DNA of 61,279 nucleotides, taken from assembly GCA_039924425.1 (NCBI GenBank), contig JBDTAX010000088.1:1-61279 (forward strand), read 5' to 3'. The notes under the pieces are model-generated. The model was not told where the DNA came from and searched no databases. It saw only the letters and a list, made by a program, of their open reading frames with translations. The position numbers and the translations under genes were made by a program. This DNA is from GCA-003244245 sp039924425 (GTDB lineage Bacteria > Actinomycetota > Actinomycetes > Mycobacteriales > Pseudonocardiaceae). Position 1 is the stretch's first letter. The number at the start of each line of letters is the position of its first letter. Positions 34,817 to 45,800 of this stretch are shown here, piece by piece.

Positions 34817-35925
34817 GCACGCTACGGCGGGTGGCGAACACCGCGGACGAGACCGGACTGCCCCGGCCCGAAGCGCTGGAGGCGGTCCGCGGCTGCGGCG
34901 TGCTCGGTCTCGCGATTCCGATCCAGTACGGCGGCATGGGCCGGGACACGGTGGCCGTCAACCGAGTCGTCACCGACGTCGCACGGGTGGACGCCAGCAC
35001 GGCGATCATCCTGTTCCAGCACTTCGCGGTCAGCGCTCGGATCACCGACTGGGGTAGCGATGAGCAAAAACGTGCGCTGCTGCCCCGCGCGGCCGCCGGT
35101 GAGTGGATCCTCGCCTCGGGGTGGAGCGAGACCGGTGCGGGTGCGGACAAGCGCCGGGTCGCCACCACCGCGCGGCGGCTGCCCGATGGTGGCTGGACGC
35201 TGAACGGGGCCAAGTCCTTCACCACCGGGGCAGGCATCGCCGACCTTTACCTGATCCTCGCCCAGTCCGGCGAGGCTCAGTCCAGCGAGGCCCAGTCGAG
35301 TGAGGACACCGACGAGGCAAGCGCTTACGGCGCCGGTGGGCAAAGCTTTTTCCTGGTCGAAGCGAAAAAACCCGGCTTGATCCCGGAGCACGGCCTGGAC
35401 CTGGTGGGCATGCGGGCCAGCGCCACCGGCTTCATCCAGTTGCGGTCCTGCCAGGTCAGCGCGGATGCGCTGCTCGGCCCAGAGGGAGAGGCCACCCGAA
35501 TCATCGGCACGGTCCGCGAGTCGGGGGCCACCCTCGGCGCGGTCAGTGTCGGGATCGCGGAAGCGGCCTATGACATTCTCCTCGACCACGTCCTCACGCG
35601 GGGGCTCACGAACCAGCAGGCCATCCGGCACCGAATCGTCAATCTCGCCACCCAAGTCGAGGCCGCCCGCGCCATCGTCGAGCGCAGCGGCCACCGGGAC
35701 ACCGCTGACCCCGGGATGACCACCCTGTACAGCAAGCTTTTCGCCTCGACCACGTGCGAAACCGTCGTGGCGGAAGTGCACCGCATGCTCGGCAGCGCCG
35801 GGTTCATCCGTACGCACCCCGTCAACCGGCTGGGCCGTGATGCTCGCGCGGTCGCGCTGATGGGCCCCACCAACGACGTGTGCCGAGAGCTCGTGAGCGC
35901 GCAATGCATGACGAACCAGGACTGA
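34759..35925 (+). CDS. acyl-CoA dehydrogenase family flavoprotein
   Basis: This 388-residue ACAD-fold protein has an N-terminal helical domain (LGLAIPIQYGGMGRDTVAVN), a middle beta domain (ILASGWSETGAGADKRRV, GGWTLNGAKSFTTGAGIADLYLI) and a C-terminal helical domain (HRMLGSAGFIRTHPVNRLGRDARAVALMGPTNDV). The middle domain carries an unusual Gln/Ser/Glu-rich insertion (AQSSEAQSSEDTDE, about residue 175). The catalytic Glu position is not obvious, so it may be an oxidase or monooxygenase-like member. GTG at 34759 has GAAGGAGG 6 nt upstream. It likely desaturates or oxidises the cassette intermediate. Confidence 0.85.
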   Translation: MPAVVGELRSDQPPLEELLSTLRRVANTADETGLPRPEALEAVRGCGVLGLAIPIQYGGMGRDTVAVNRVVTDVARVDASTAIILFQHFAVSARITDWGSDEQKRALLPRAAAGEWILASGWSETGAGADKRRVATTARRLPDGGWTLNGAKSFTTGAGIADLYLILAQSGEAQSSEAQSSEDTDEASAYGAGGQSFFLVEAKKPGLIPEHGLDLVGMRASATGFIQLRSCQVSADALLGPEGEATRIIGTVRESGATLGAVSVGIAEAAYDILLDHVLTRGLTNQQAIRHRIVNLATQVEAARAIVERSGHRDTADPGMTTLYSKLFASTTCETVVAEVHRMLGSAGFIRTHPVNRLGRDARAVALMGPTNDVCRELVSAQCMTNQD

Positions 35926-35926
35926 G

Positions 35927-37339
35927 ATGACCGCGCCAGTGGACTTGTTGGTGGTGAATGGCCGGCTGGTCACCCCGAAGGACGTCCAGCCGGGCGGGCT
36001 GGCCGTACGGGATGGCAAGATTGTTGAAATACTCCGGCAAGGCGAGTACCGGCCCGCGAATCGGGTGATTGACGCCGCCGGGCGGTACATCCTGCCCGGG
36101 CTCGTGGATTCGCATGTGCACTTCCGCACGCCCGGGCTGACCTACAAGGAGGATTGGGCGCACGGCAGCCGCGCGGCGGCGATGGGCGGAATCACCACGG
36201 TGATTGACATGCCGAACACAATGCCGCCATTGTTCGACCCCGCCGACGCCGCCGCCAAAGCCGCCGAGATCGTCGGCACCTCGTTGGTGGACTTTCGTTT
36301 CCACCTTGGCGTGGACGAACAGCGGCCGGAGCTGTTGGCCGAGTTGACACCGAGGCAGGCCGTCAGCGCCAAGGTGTTCATGGCGGGCCACCACACCGCA
36401 CCGCACGTGATCCGCACCCCGGATGCGCTGAATCGGGTTTTCGCCACCGCTGCGGCGGTCGGCGTACAGCTCGTCCTGCACGCCGAGGACGACGCGGTCT
36501 TCGCGCTGCTCGATGAATGGTCCGGCCCGCCCCGGCACTACCGCGACTACGAGTCGCTTCGCCCGCGCACCGGCGGGATCGTCGCGGTCGCCAAGGTGAT
36601 CGAATTGGTCCGCCGCCACGGGAGCGCGGCCCATGTCCTGCATGTGTCCTCGGCGGAGGAAGTGGACCTGCTCAGCGCCGCCGCGCATGCCGGGCTGCCA
36701 GTGACCTTCGAAGTGACCCCGCACCACCTGTCTTTCACCGCGGCGGACACTGGCCGACTCGGCGCCCGGATTCGACTGAGCCCGTCAATCAGGCACGAAG
36801 CCGATCAACGGCGACTGTGGGCCGCTGTCCGCGACGGCGAGGTGACCACGATCGGAAGCGATCACGCGCCGCACACCAGGGCCGAGAAGTCACGCCCGGT
36901 GCCCGAGGCGCCACCGGGGCTTCCCGGGGTGCAAGAGCTGCTGCCCGCGGTCTTCACCGGGCTGCGGCGGCACTTCCCGGAAGACTCGATGGATCGCCAG
37001 CTCAGCCGCCTCGTTGACCTCGTCGCGGCGGCGCCGGCTGAGCTGTTCGGCATCGCCGGAAGCAAAGGACGGCTGGTACCCGGGCTGGATGCGGACTTCA
37101 TCCTGTTTGACCCGACCGCCACCTGGATGGTGCGTGCCGAGGACGTGGCGGCCAAGTGCGGCTGGTCAGCATATGAGGGATGGACCATGACCGGGCGTGT
37201 CGCGCTAACCGTACGCCGAGGTGAGGTTATCTGGGATCACAAAACCAGCACCTTCGGCACCCCCACCGGACAGTGGCTGGACGCTTCACCGCCAGTTTCT
37301 GGCCACCAAGCCGCAGACTCAGCTACCGGCGGGCCGTGA
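35927..37339 (+). CDS. dihydroorotase/allantoinase-type cyclic amidohydrolase
   Basis: This 470-residue metal-dependent amidohydrolase of the cyclic-amide group has the metal motif LVDSHVHFRTPG (about 60), the bridging-lysine region AVSAKVFMAGHH (about 150), His ligands in VLHAEDD and VLHVSSAEE, and the catalytic TTIGSDHAPHTRAEK (about 305). Such enzymes open or close cyclic imides and ureides (dihydroorotate, allantoin, hydantoin). It starts 1 nt after the dehydrogenase stop. Context suggests it closes, or opens, a cyclic amide produced from the AsnB-type amide. Its 3' end overlaps the convergent hydrolase gene. Confidence 0.88.
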   Translation: MTAPVDLLVVNGRLVTPKDVQPGGLAVRDGKIVEILRQGEYRPANRVIDAAGRYILPGLVDSHVHFRTPGLTYKEDWAHGSRAAAMGGITTVIDMPNTMPPLFDPADAAAKAAEIVGTSLVDFRFHLGVDEQRPELLAELTPRQAVSAKVFMAGHHTAPHVIRTPDALNRVFATAAAVGVQLVLHAEDDAVFALLDEWSGPPRHYRDYESLRPRTGGIVAVAKVIELVRRHGSAAHVLHVSSAEEVDLLSAAAHAGLPVTFEVTPHHLSFTAADTGRLGARIRLSPSIRHEADQRRLWAAVRDGEVTTIGSDHAPHTRAEKSRPVPEAPPGLPGVQELLPAVFTGLRRHFPEDSMDRQLSRLVDLVAAAPAELFGIAGSKGRLVPGLDADFILFDPTATWMVRAEDVAAKCGWSAYEGWTMTGRVALTVRRGEVIWDHKTSTFGTPTGQWLDASPPVSGHQAADSATGGP

Positions 37340-39291
37340 TCGGGAACGTGGTGCTGGCCTTGCCCGACGCTGACGCCGGGATGACCGGCAGGACCAGTGC
37401 TGAGGGGTGCTGGGCGTCGTGCAGGACGCTCTGGTGGGCGACCTGCGTGGTGGTGCTCTCCCCCAGCCACGACCCGGTGTTGGGGTTCGGGTCGAACTGG
37501 CGGGAAATCGCTGGAGGAGATCTCCAGCCGGATCCGGTGGCCGGCGCGGAACAGGGTGCTCGTCGGCCACACGGTGATCGTGTACTGGTAGACCTTGCCC
37601 GGCTCGATCAGCGTCGGCGCGCTGCTCGACTCCCGGAAGCTGGCCCGCTGGATGCCGTTGTTGAGATTGACTGCGGTGCCATCGGAGTGCACGTCGACCA
37701 GCTTGGCGGTCCAGTCGGTATCGGGTGCTGAGGAGCTGGCGTAGAGCGTGACACTGATCGGCCCGGTCACCTCGGTGTCGGCCGCCAACGGCGGGGTGGT
37801 GTACACCAACACATCAGCTCGCCGCTCGACGGAGCGCTGGTCGTAGGGCCCCTGCGAGCCGCCCGGCGCCGCGCAGCAGGAGTGACCACCCACGCTGGGC
37901 ACGGGGTTTCGGGGGTCGTAGTCGTAGATATCGGGCTGCTGCCCACTGGTCGGCGCTGTGGTGATGGCCGGCGCTGTGGTGACCAACTGGCCGTCACCCC
38001 CCGCCGATGAGGCATGCCCGCCGCTGGACAAATAGTAGTTCGTCCACCGCGTTCCGGGCAGCGGCCAGACCGGCGCGGTTTTCCAGACGTTCGCGCCCAT
38101 CTCGAAGTAGTTGACCGTCGGGCCGTTACTCACACCGTTGTCGACACCTTTGAGAAAATGATCCCACCATGCCAGCATCAGCTCGTTGACCGGGGAATTG
38201 CCGACCGGACCGATCCGCTTGAGCATCGGCGCCTCGATGCTGCCGGGCCGGCCCCAGCCGATGTGATCCCACGGGCCGATCACGATCCGCTGGTGGGTGC
38301 GCGCCAACGCGGACCCACCAGCGCTGACCATACCGGTAAAGTTGTGCACACCACCGGTGAGGAACGCGTCGTACCAACCCTCGACGTCCAACACCGAAAT
38401 GGTGATCTCGGAGTAGTGCCGCTGTGGCGCCCATCGCTGCCAGTACGGGCCGTCGGTGTGGTGCGCGATCCAGTCATAGAAATACGGCGCGACCGTAGGG
38501 TCACCGGGGTGAAACGGTGGAAAGCTCCGATACGGGGCGTACCGCAGCCAGCTGGCGATGTTCTTGTCGTCCTGGGTGAGCTGCTGGGCGACCTTGGTGT
38601 CACCGCGATTCTTGGCCGCGGACAAGACGATCGTGTCCATCGCCCACGGCTCGATGAAGTTCAACCGGAAGGCGCCGTTCTCGTAGGTCCAGCCGTCGTA
38701 GTAGCCCGACCCGGTGTTGGCCGGCACGATCGTGGCCAGATGGGGTGGAGCGGTCTCGGCGGCCAGCCACTGGGTCGCGCCGACGTAGGACGAGCCGTAC
38801 ATACCAACCTTGCCGGACGATCCAGGCAGTTTCGCGGCCCACTCGACGCTGTCATAGCCATCGTCACGGTCTTCTGCGAACTCCGAGAACGTGCCCCCGG
38901 AGGCACCCTGGCCTCGGATGTCCTGGACAACCACCAGATAGCAGTGCCCGGCGAACCAGTCCGGGCGCTGGTAACGCGAAGGCTCGACCTGCGCGGACGC
39001 TTTGCCGTACTGCGTGCGCATCAAGATCACCGGAACGGCTCTGGTGGTGGTTGGCCGGTACACATCAGCGCGCAGGATGGTGCCGTCGCGCATCGGCACC
39101 GCCACGTTGGCCGTTGTCGTCACCGCGCACGAGCCGGCAGCCGACGGTGGCGAGCAAGACGCGGCACTGGTGGCGGCACTCAGCAACGCCACCACGACCG
39201 CCGCCACGCCAGACAACCGCCGCCACCGCACAGCTCCGCGCCCCCGCCCGTCCACTACGGGTGTACACGGTTGGCGGCCAGCCGACAACAT
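37237..39291 (-). CDS. secreted CocE/X-Pro dipeptidyl-peptidase family hydrolase, C-terminal frameshift
   Basis: This roughly 684-residue secreted hydrolase has a signal region (LSGVAAVVVALLSAATSAASC), an N-terminal MRDGTILRADVYRP, the nucleophile elbow GMYGSSYVG, IGPWDHIGW and a jelly-roll C-terminal domain (TGPISVTLYASSSAPDTDW). The family is serine acyl- or aminopeptidases. At RLEISSSDFP (near 37500) the frame departs from the family. The neighbouring frame continues with FDPNPNTG and ends FPITARR with a TAG at 37323-37325, the expected C-terminus. A 2-nt loss at 37498-37505 explains this. The encoded protein keeps its catalytic part but has a foreign tail. Confidence 0.82.
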   Translation of the reverse strand: MLSAGRQPCTPVVDGRGRGAVRWRRLSGVAAVVVALLSAATSAASCSPPSAAGSCAVTTTANVAVPMRDGTILRADVYRPTTTRAVPVILMRTQYGKASAQVEPSRYQRPDWFAGHCYLVVVQDIRGQGASGGTFSEFAEDRDDGYDSVEWAAKLPGSSGKVGMYGSSYVGATQWLAAETAPPHLATIVPANTGSGYYDGWTYENGAFRLNFIEPWAMDTIVLSAAKNRGDTKVAQQLTQDDKNIASWLRYAPYRSFPPFHPGDPTVAPYFYDWIAHHTDGPYWQRWAPQRHYSEITISVLDVEGWYDAFLTGGVHNFTGMVSAGGSALARTHQRIVIGPWDHIGWGRPGSIEAPMLKRIGPVGNSPVNELMLAWWDHFLKGVDNGVSNGPTVNYFEMGANVWKTAPVWPLPGTRWTNYYLSSGGHASSAGGDGQLVTTAPAITTAPTSGQQPDIYDYDPRNPVPSVGGHSCCAAPGGSQGPYDQRSVERRADVLVYTTPPLAADTEVTGPISVTLYASSSAPDTDWTAKLVDVHSDGTAVNLNNGIQRASFRESSSAPTLIEPGKVYQYTITVWPTSTLFRAGHRIRLEISSSDFPPVRPEPQHRVVAGGEHHHAGRPPERPARRPAPLSTGPAGHPGVSVGQGQHHVPDHGPPVAESAAWWPETGGEASSHCPVGVPKVLVL

Positions 39292-39360
39292 ACGATCACC
39301 CGGACGCCGCGAGGACGACCTCAGTAGTGGCGATCGATCGAGTAAGTACTGATGGGCCAT

Positions 39361-39811
39361 TCAGTCAGTAGAGGTAGTTCTTTCGGGGTTTCTTTGGCGC
39401 TCTTGACCCATGGCTATCACCTAGTGTTACTATTGCCGAGTCGGTAACCCTGAATGAGGGTCCGGGGCAGGGTACGAGAGGGCAGGGGGGCCTGGACGTG
39501 CTCAACACAATCGTGGTGGCGACTTCACTGACCGCCAACTCAACGCTAGCTGTGCCTGACGGAGCTGGGCCTGACGGAGCTGCTCCCTAGGGGCGCAACC
39601 TGAGGCTTGGGAGACAGCCCAGGGTCTGAGAGACACCTCACGGCATCGGCCGCCGTCGCGAAGTCGGCATGCCTCACCACCGAATCAATCTCCCAGGGCT
39701 GCCACACGCCCGCACATCGACGACACGCACGCCACGGGCCAGATCGACACAGCATCAGGCGCATCGCGTGCGACCACCGGCTAGCCCGGGTACAGGAGGA
39801 CAGGGCCGAGG
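39361..39811. other. leader region upstream of the PUFA-like megasynthase
   Basis: About 450 bp with no conserved gene. It contains an AT-richer promoter-like stretch near 39420-39445, a candidate 30-codon frame at 39498-39590, and an imperfect inverted pair around GGGAGACAGCCC (39609) and CAATCTCCCAGGG (39686). A binding-site-like AGGAGG sits at 39794-39799 before the synthase ATG. The promoter for the whole synthase operon is probably here. Confidence 0.45.
39498..39590 (+). CDS. candidate 30-residue peptide upstream of the megasynthase
   Basis: GTG at 39498 is preceded by AGGGGGG at 9 nt and opens a 30-codon frame (LNTIVVATSLTANSTLAVPD then GAGPDGAAP) ending in TAG. An internal TGACGGAGCTG is duplicated. 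It could be a leader peptide coupled to synthase expression or a chance frame. There is no homology support, so this is a low-confidence call. Confidence 0.2.
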   Translation: MLNTIVVATSLTANSTLAVPDGAGPDGAAP

Positions 39812-42800
39812 ATGAGCAGGCTGCGGGATCGAGAGTTGGTTGTGGGGATCACCCCATTCGAGGAGCCCAACGCTGCGCTCGTGGCGGCGCTCGCGCGAGC
39901 CGGCGCGATGGGTGTGCTGGACCTGGGCCTCGACGCCGGGCGGGCGCGGGCCGCGCTGGCGGAGGTCTGCCGGTGGTGGCCCGGTGAATTCGGGGTCCGG
40001 ATGCCGGCGCGGTGCCCATTGTCGCCGGCCGAGCTGCCGGAGCGGGTCGAGGTGGTCGTGCGCGAGTCCGGTTCGCCATGGAGCCACGCGCCCGGGCGGC
40101 GCGCGCTCATCGAGGTCACCTCGGTGGCGCAGGCGCACGCGGCGGTCCGGGCCGGAGCGCACGGGCTGATCGCCAAGGGCACCGAAGCCGGCGGCCGGGT
40201 CGGCGCCACCACGACGTTCGTGCTGCTGCAACAGCTGCTGACCGAGCCGGGGATCAGCGTGCCGGTGTGGGCGGCCGGCGGGATCGGGCCGCACACCGCC
40301 GCCGCGGCGCTCGCCGGTGGCGCGGTCGGTGTGGTGCTGGACGCGCAGTTGGCGCTGGTGGCCGAGGCCGACCTGCCGGGTCCGGTGGCCGCGGCGATCC
40401 GGGCGATGGACGGCAGCGAAACCACGGTCATCGGTGAGCACCGCCTCTACACGCGCCCAGACCTGCCGGCCGCCGATCCCACGACGGTCGCGGCCCGACT
40501 TGGCGCCCGGGACCTGAGCGCGCTGCCGATCGGCCAGGACGGCGCGCTGGCCGCCGCCCTGGCCGATCGGTATGTGACCGCTGGCGGAGTGGTGGCCGCA
40601 GTCCGCGCCGCGATCACCGACCAGTTGCGCACCGCCACACGGTTGCAAGCGGCACAGCCGTTCGTGGTGCAGGGGCCGATGACCCGAGTCAGTGATCAGG
40701 CCGGGTTCGCCGCAGCGGTGGCGGCCGAGGGAGGGTTGCCGTTTCTGGCATTGTCGCTGAGCGACGGCGAGCAGAGCCGGGCACTGCTGGAACAGACTGC
40801 GGCCCTGCTGGGTGGACGGCCGTGGGGGGTGGGCATTCTCGGGTTCGTCCCCCCTGAGTTGCGTGCGGCGCAGCTGGCCGCGGTGCACCAGGTGCGCCCG
40901 CCGTATGCGCTGATCGCCGGGGGCCGGCCGGCGCAGGCGGCGACCCTGGAAGCCGCCGGGATCGAGACGTTCCTGCACGTGCCCTCCCCCGGCCTGCTGG
41001 ACCGGTTCCTCGCCGAGGGGGCCCGGCGGTTCGTGTTCGAGGGCCGGGAATGCGGCGGGCACGTCGGACCGAGGGCCAGCTTCCCGCTGTGGGAGCTGCA
41101 GGTGCAGCGGCTGCTCAGTTACGACGACACCCACGGGTGCGCCGAGCGGCTGCGGGTGCTGTTCGCCGGGGGCATCCACGATGAGCGCTCCGCCGCCATG
41201 GTGACCGTGCTGGCCGCTCCGCTGGTGGCGCGAGGTGCCCGGATCGGGGTGCTGATGGGCACCGCGTACCTGTTCACCGAGGAGGCCGTCGCGGCGGGGG
41301 CGATCCGGCCGGAGTTCCAGCGGGCCGCGCTCGCCTGCGAGAGCACCGTGCTGCTGGAAACCGCACCCGGGCATGCAACCCGCTGCGCGGACTCACCGTA
41401 CCCGCACACGTTCACCGGGACTCGGGACCAGTTGATGGCCGCCGGAGTGCCGCGCGATCAGATGTGGGCCGAGCTGGAGCAGCTCAACCTGGGTCGGCTG
41501 CGCATCGCCAGCAAGGGGCTGCGCCGCGAGGGTGACGCGCTGGTCGCGGTGGATGAGGAGATCCAGCGCCAGGACGGCATGGTCATGCTCGGCGAGGTGG
41601 CCACGCTGCGCCGCGCGAGCACGACAATCGAGGCGCTGCACACCCAGGTGACCGAGGGCGCGGCCGACTTCCTCGCCGCCAGGGTCGCCGAATTGGGCAT
41701 CGAGCCGATCGGTGCGGACCAACCGGCCCAAGCCCTGACGACTCAGACCCTGGAGGCCCAGGGACCGGAAACCCATCCGCTGGACGTGGCGATCGTCGGC
41801 ATGGCCGGAGTGTTCCCGGGGGCCGGGGATCTGGCCGGCTACTGGGCCAACGTGCTGGCCGGGGTGGACGCGGTCACCGAGGTGCCGCCCGAGCGCTGGG
41901 ACCCGGCGGTGTACACCGAGCCCGCGCCCTGCGGCGGCTTCCTGCCGGAGGTGCCCTTCGACGCGCTGGCCTACGGCATCCCACCGGCCGCGCTGGCCAG
42001 CATCGAACCGGTCCAGCTGCTGGCGCTGGAGGTGGCGGCCCGCGCGCTGCGCGATGCCGGGTACGCCCGGCGGGCCTTCGACCGGGAGCGCACCTCGGTG
42101 ATCTTCGGTGCCGAAGCGGGCGCCGATCTGGCCAGCGCGTACGGGTTCCGGTCGCTCTACCCGGCCTACCACGCGACGATGCCGCCCGAGCTGGATGAGC
42201 AACTGCCGAAGCTGACCGAGGACTCCTTCCCCGGGGTGCTGGCCAACGTGATCGCCGGCCGGATCGCCAACCGGTTGGACCTCGGCGGCGCGAACTACAC
42301 GGTGGACGCCGCCTGCGCCTCCTCGCTGGCCGCCATTGACCTGGCCTGCAAGGAGCTCCGCGCTGGCACCAGCGCGATGGTGCTGGCCGGTGGCGCCGAT
42401 GTGCACAACAGCATCCACGACTACCTGATGTTCGCCTCGGTGCGGGCGCTGTCGGCGACCGGCCGGTGCCGCCCGTTCGATTCCTCCGCCGATGGCATCG
42501 CACTGGGTGAGGGCGTGGCGTGCGTGGTGCTCAAGCGGCTGGCCGACGCCGAGCGCGACGGCGACCGGATCTACGCGGTGATCAAGGGGATCGGCTCGGC
42601 CAGCGACGGGCGGTCACTGGGGCTGACCGCGCCGCGCCCGGAAGGGCAGCGCCGGGCGCTGGACCGCGCCTACCGGATGGCCGGGATCTCACCGGCCGAG
42701 GTGGGCTTGGTGGAGGCGCACGGCACCGGCACCGTGGTCGGGGACCGCACCGAGCTGGCGGTGCTGACCGAGTTGTTCACCGCGGCCGGCACCCCGGCCG

Positions 42801-45800
42801 GCAGCTGCACGCTGGGATCGGTGAAGTCCCAGATCGGTCACACCAAGTGCGCCGCGGGAATCGCCGGGTTGATCAAAGCGGCGTGCGCGGTGCACACCGG
42901 GGTGCGCCCGCCGACCAGCCAGCTGCGGGATCCGAACCCGTACTGGGACAGTGCCACCAGCCCGTTCTCCTTCGACGTCACCGCGCGGCCGTGGGCGTCC
43001 TCGGCGCGCCGGGTCGCCGGAGTGAGCGCGTTCGGCTTCGGTGGCACGAACTTCCACGCCGTGCTCAGCTCCTATGACGGGGCACCCGAGCCCAATCACG
43101 GGCTGGACGCGTGGCCGGCCGAGCTGTTCCTGTTCACCGGCGCGGACCGGGCGGCGGCGGTGGCGGAACTGGACCAGCTAGCTGGCCTGCTCCCGGCCAA
43201 TGACACCGCCGGGCGACCCTGGCGGTTGCGGGATCTCGCCCGGAGTTTCTCGGGAAATGGTGGTGGCGCACGGGTGTGGGCCGCTGTGGTGGCGCACGAC
43301 CTGGACGACCTCGCCACCAAAGTGGCACAGGCCCGGGACGGCGCTACCGCCGATGGCGTCTTCCTCGCCCCGGAGAATGCCGAACCGGCGGGTCAAGTCG
43401 CGTTCCTGTTCCCCGGGCAGGGCAGCCAACGCCCCGGAATGCTGGCCGAGCTGTTCGTGGCGTTCCCGCCGCTGCGTCGTTTCCTGGAGCTCGGTGCGCG
43501 GTGGGCCGGTGCGATGTTCCCGCCGGCCGCGTTCAGCAAGGAGGAATCGGCGCGAGCGCGGGCGGCGCTGACCGACACCCGGGTCGCCCAGCCGGCGCTG
43601 GGGATCGCCGGGTTGGCGATGCACGAGCTGCTCACCTCACTCGGCGTGCACCCCGACCATCTCGGTGGGCACAGCTACGGGGAACTGGTCGCGCTGGCCG
43701 CGGCCGGCGCGCTCGATCCGGCTGAGCTGCTGGAACTCAGCGAAGCCCGTGGGCGGGCCATCCTCGCGGCGGCCGGGGCCGATCCCGGCACGATGGCCGC
43801 GATCACCGGGGCGCCCGAGCGGGTCCGGGCCGTGCTCGGGGACGGACCGGTCGTGGTGGCCAACCACAACGCGCCCGGTCAGACGGTGATCTCCGGGCCG
43901 ACCCCGGCCGTGGAGACCGCGCTGCACCGGCTCACCGAGGTGGGGCTGGCCGGCACACGCATCCCGGTGGCGTGCGCGTTCCACAGTCCGGTGGTGGCCG
44001 GCGCGACCGCGCTGTTCGCCACCGAGCTGGCGGGCCGCACCGTGTGGGCACCCCGGCTGCCGGTGTGGTCGAACACCACCGCCGCGCCGCACCCGGCCGA
44101 GCCCGCCGCCATCCGGGCCGCACTGGCCACCCACGTCGCCGAGCCGGTCCGGTTCGTCGAGCAGGTGGAGGCGATGTACGCGGCCGGGGTGCGGGTCTTC
44201 GTCGAGACCGGCCCGGGCCGGGTGCTCACCCAGTTGGTGGGCGCGATCCTCGCCGACCGGCCGCACGTCGCGCTGGCCACCGACGTGCCGGGCGAACCCG
44301 GTCTGCGACGGCTGCTGCTGGCGCTCGCCGAGCTGGCCGTCGCGGGGGTATCGGTGGATCCGGCCGGGCTGTTCCGCGGCCGGGACGCGCAGCCGGTGCC
44401 GGCGGCTGGGTCCACGCTCCCCCGCCGGCCCGGCTGGCTGGTCAACGGCCACCTGGTCACGACCGCCGACGGGCACCACCTGCCCGGCGGATTGCGCCCA
44501 GCCCAACGGGTTTCCGTGCCCAACTCCGTGCCCAACTCCGAGCCCCAGGCCAGCATTGAGGACAAGCGGGACTCGGCCGTGCTGGAGTTCCTGCGCGGCA
44601 CCCGTGAGCTTGTCGCGGCCCAGCGCGAGGTCATGCTCGGCTATCTCGGTACGCCCGTGCCCGCACCAGCCACGGTGCCAGCCGTCCCGTTGCCACCCGC
44701 CGCGGTGCCCACCATCGTTGCTGACCAGATTCTCGAATCAGATCCCGCGCAGCCAGCGGAGCTGGCCCCGGAGACGGTGTTGGCTCCGGAGACAGTGCTG
44801 GCCACGGTGCGGTCGCTGGTGAGCGAGCGAACGGGATACCCCGTGGAGATGCTCGAAGCCGACCTCGATCTGGAGGCGGACCTGAGCATCGACTCGATCA
44901 AGCGGACCGAACTGATCGGTCTGCTCACCGACCGCCTCGGGTTGGCTCGGGTCGGCCGCGCGCTGGATGAGTCGGGGATGGACGAGCTGGCCCGGCTGCG
45001 GACCCTGCGCGGCATCGTCGACTGGATCACCAACCGGATCGGCGCATCCCCGGCCACACCAGCGCACGCCACGGTCGCCAACACCACAACCGAGCAGGCA
45101 GCGCGACGCTACCTCGTCGAGGTCGCCGCGCTGCCGCCGCTGGGTGCACCGCCGGACGCGCCGCTGGTGGGGCGCCGGGTCGTCATCGTCGGGGACGGGG
45201 TGGGCATCGCGCTGGAGCTGTCGGTGTCGCTGGAGCGGCGCGGCGCCGAGGTGCGACTGTTGAGCCCAGAACAATTCAGCACCGAACAGTCCACCGAGCT
45301 GGCGGGGCCCAATGCCCTGATCTATCTCGCGGCGCTGGACCGGGGTCGGGCGGCGGTGCTGCCCGATGGGTTCGCCGGGCTTCGGGACGCCGTTCTCGGC
45401 GGAGTCAGCCAGCTGCTCGTGGTCACCGGCTCGGGTGGCCGCTTCGGCCGGGCGCACAACCCCAACGGCGTGGCCGGGATCGGGCTGCCCGGCCTGGTCC
45501 GCACGATCGCCCATGAGTTCCCGGATCGCCTGGTCCGGGTGATCGACGTGGACCCCAAGGAGGAGCCGGACCACATCGCCGGGTACCTGCTCGCTGAGCT
45601 GCTCACCCACCACGCGCCCACCGCGGTGGGCTGCGCGGCCGGGCAACGAGTCACACTGCGGGTCACCCTGGCTCCGCTGGACCCGGGTGCGGCCCGCACG
45701 CCGCGGCTCGGGCCGGACTCCGTGGTGCTGCTCACCGGCGGCGCGCGCGGCATCACCGCCCGGGTCGCGATCGGCCTGGCCCAGGCCGGCGCCGGTCACC

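Noticed and set aside
39546..39764. 72-codon minus-strand frame in the synthase leader
   Set aside because: No binding site, no similarity and Cys/Arg-rich random composition.
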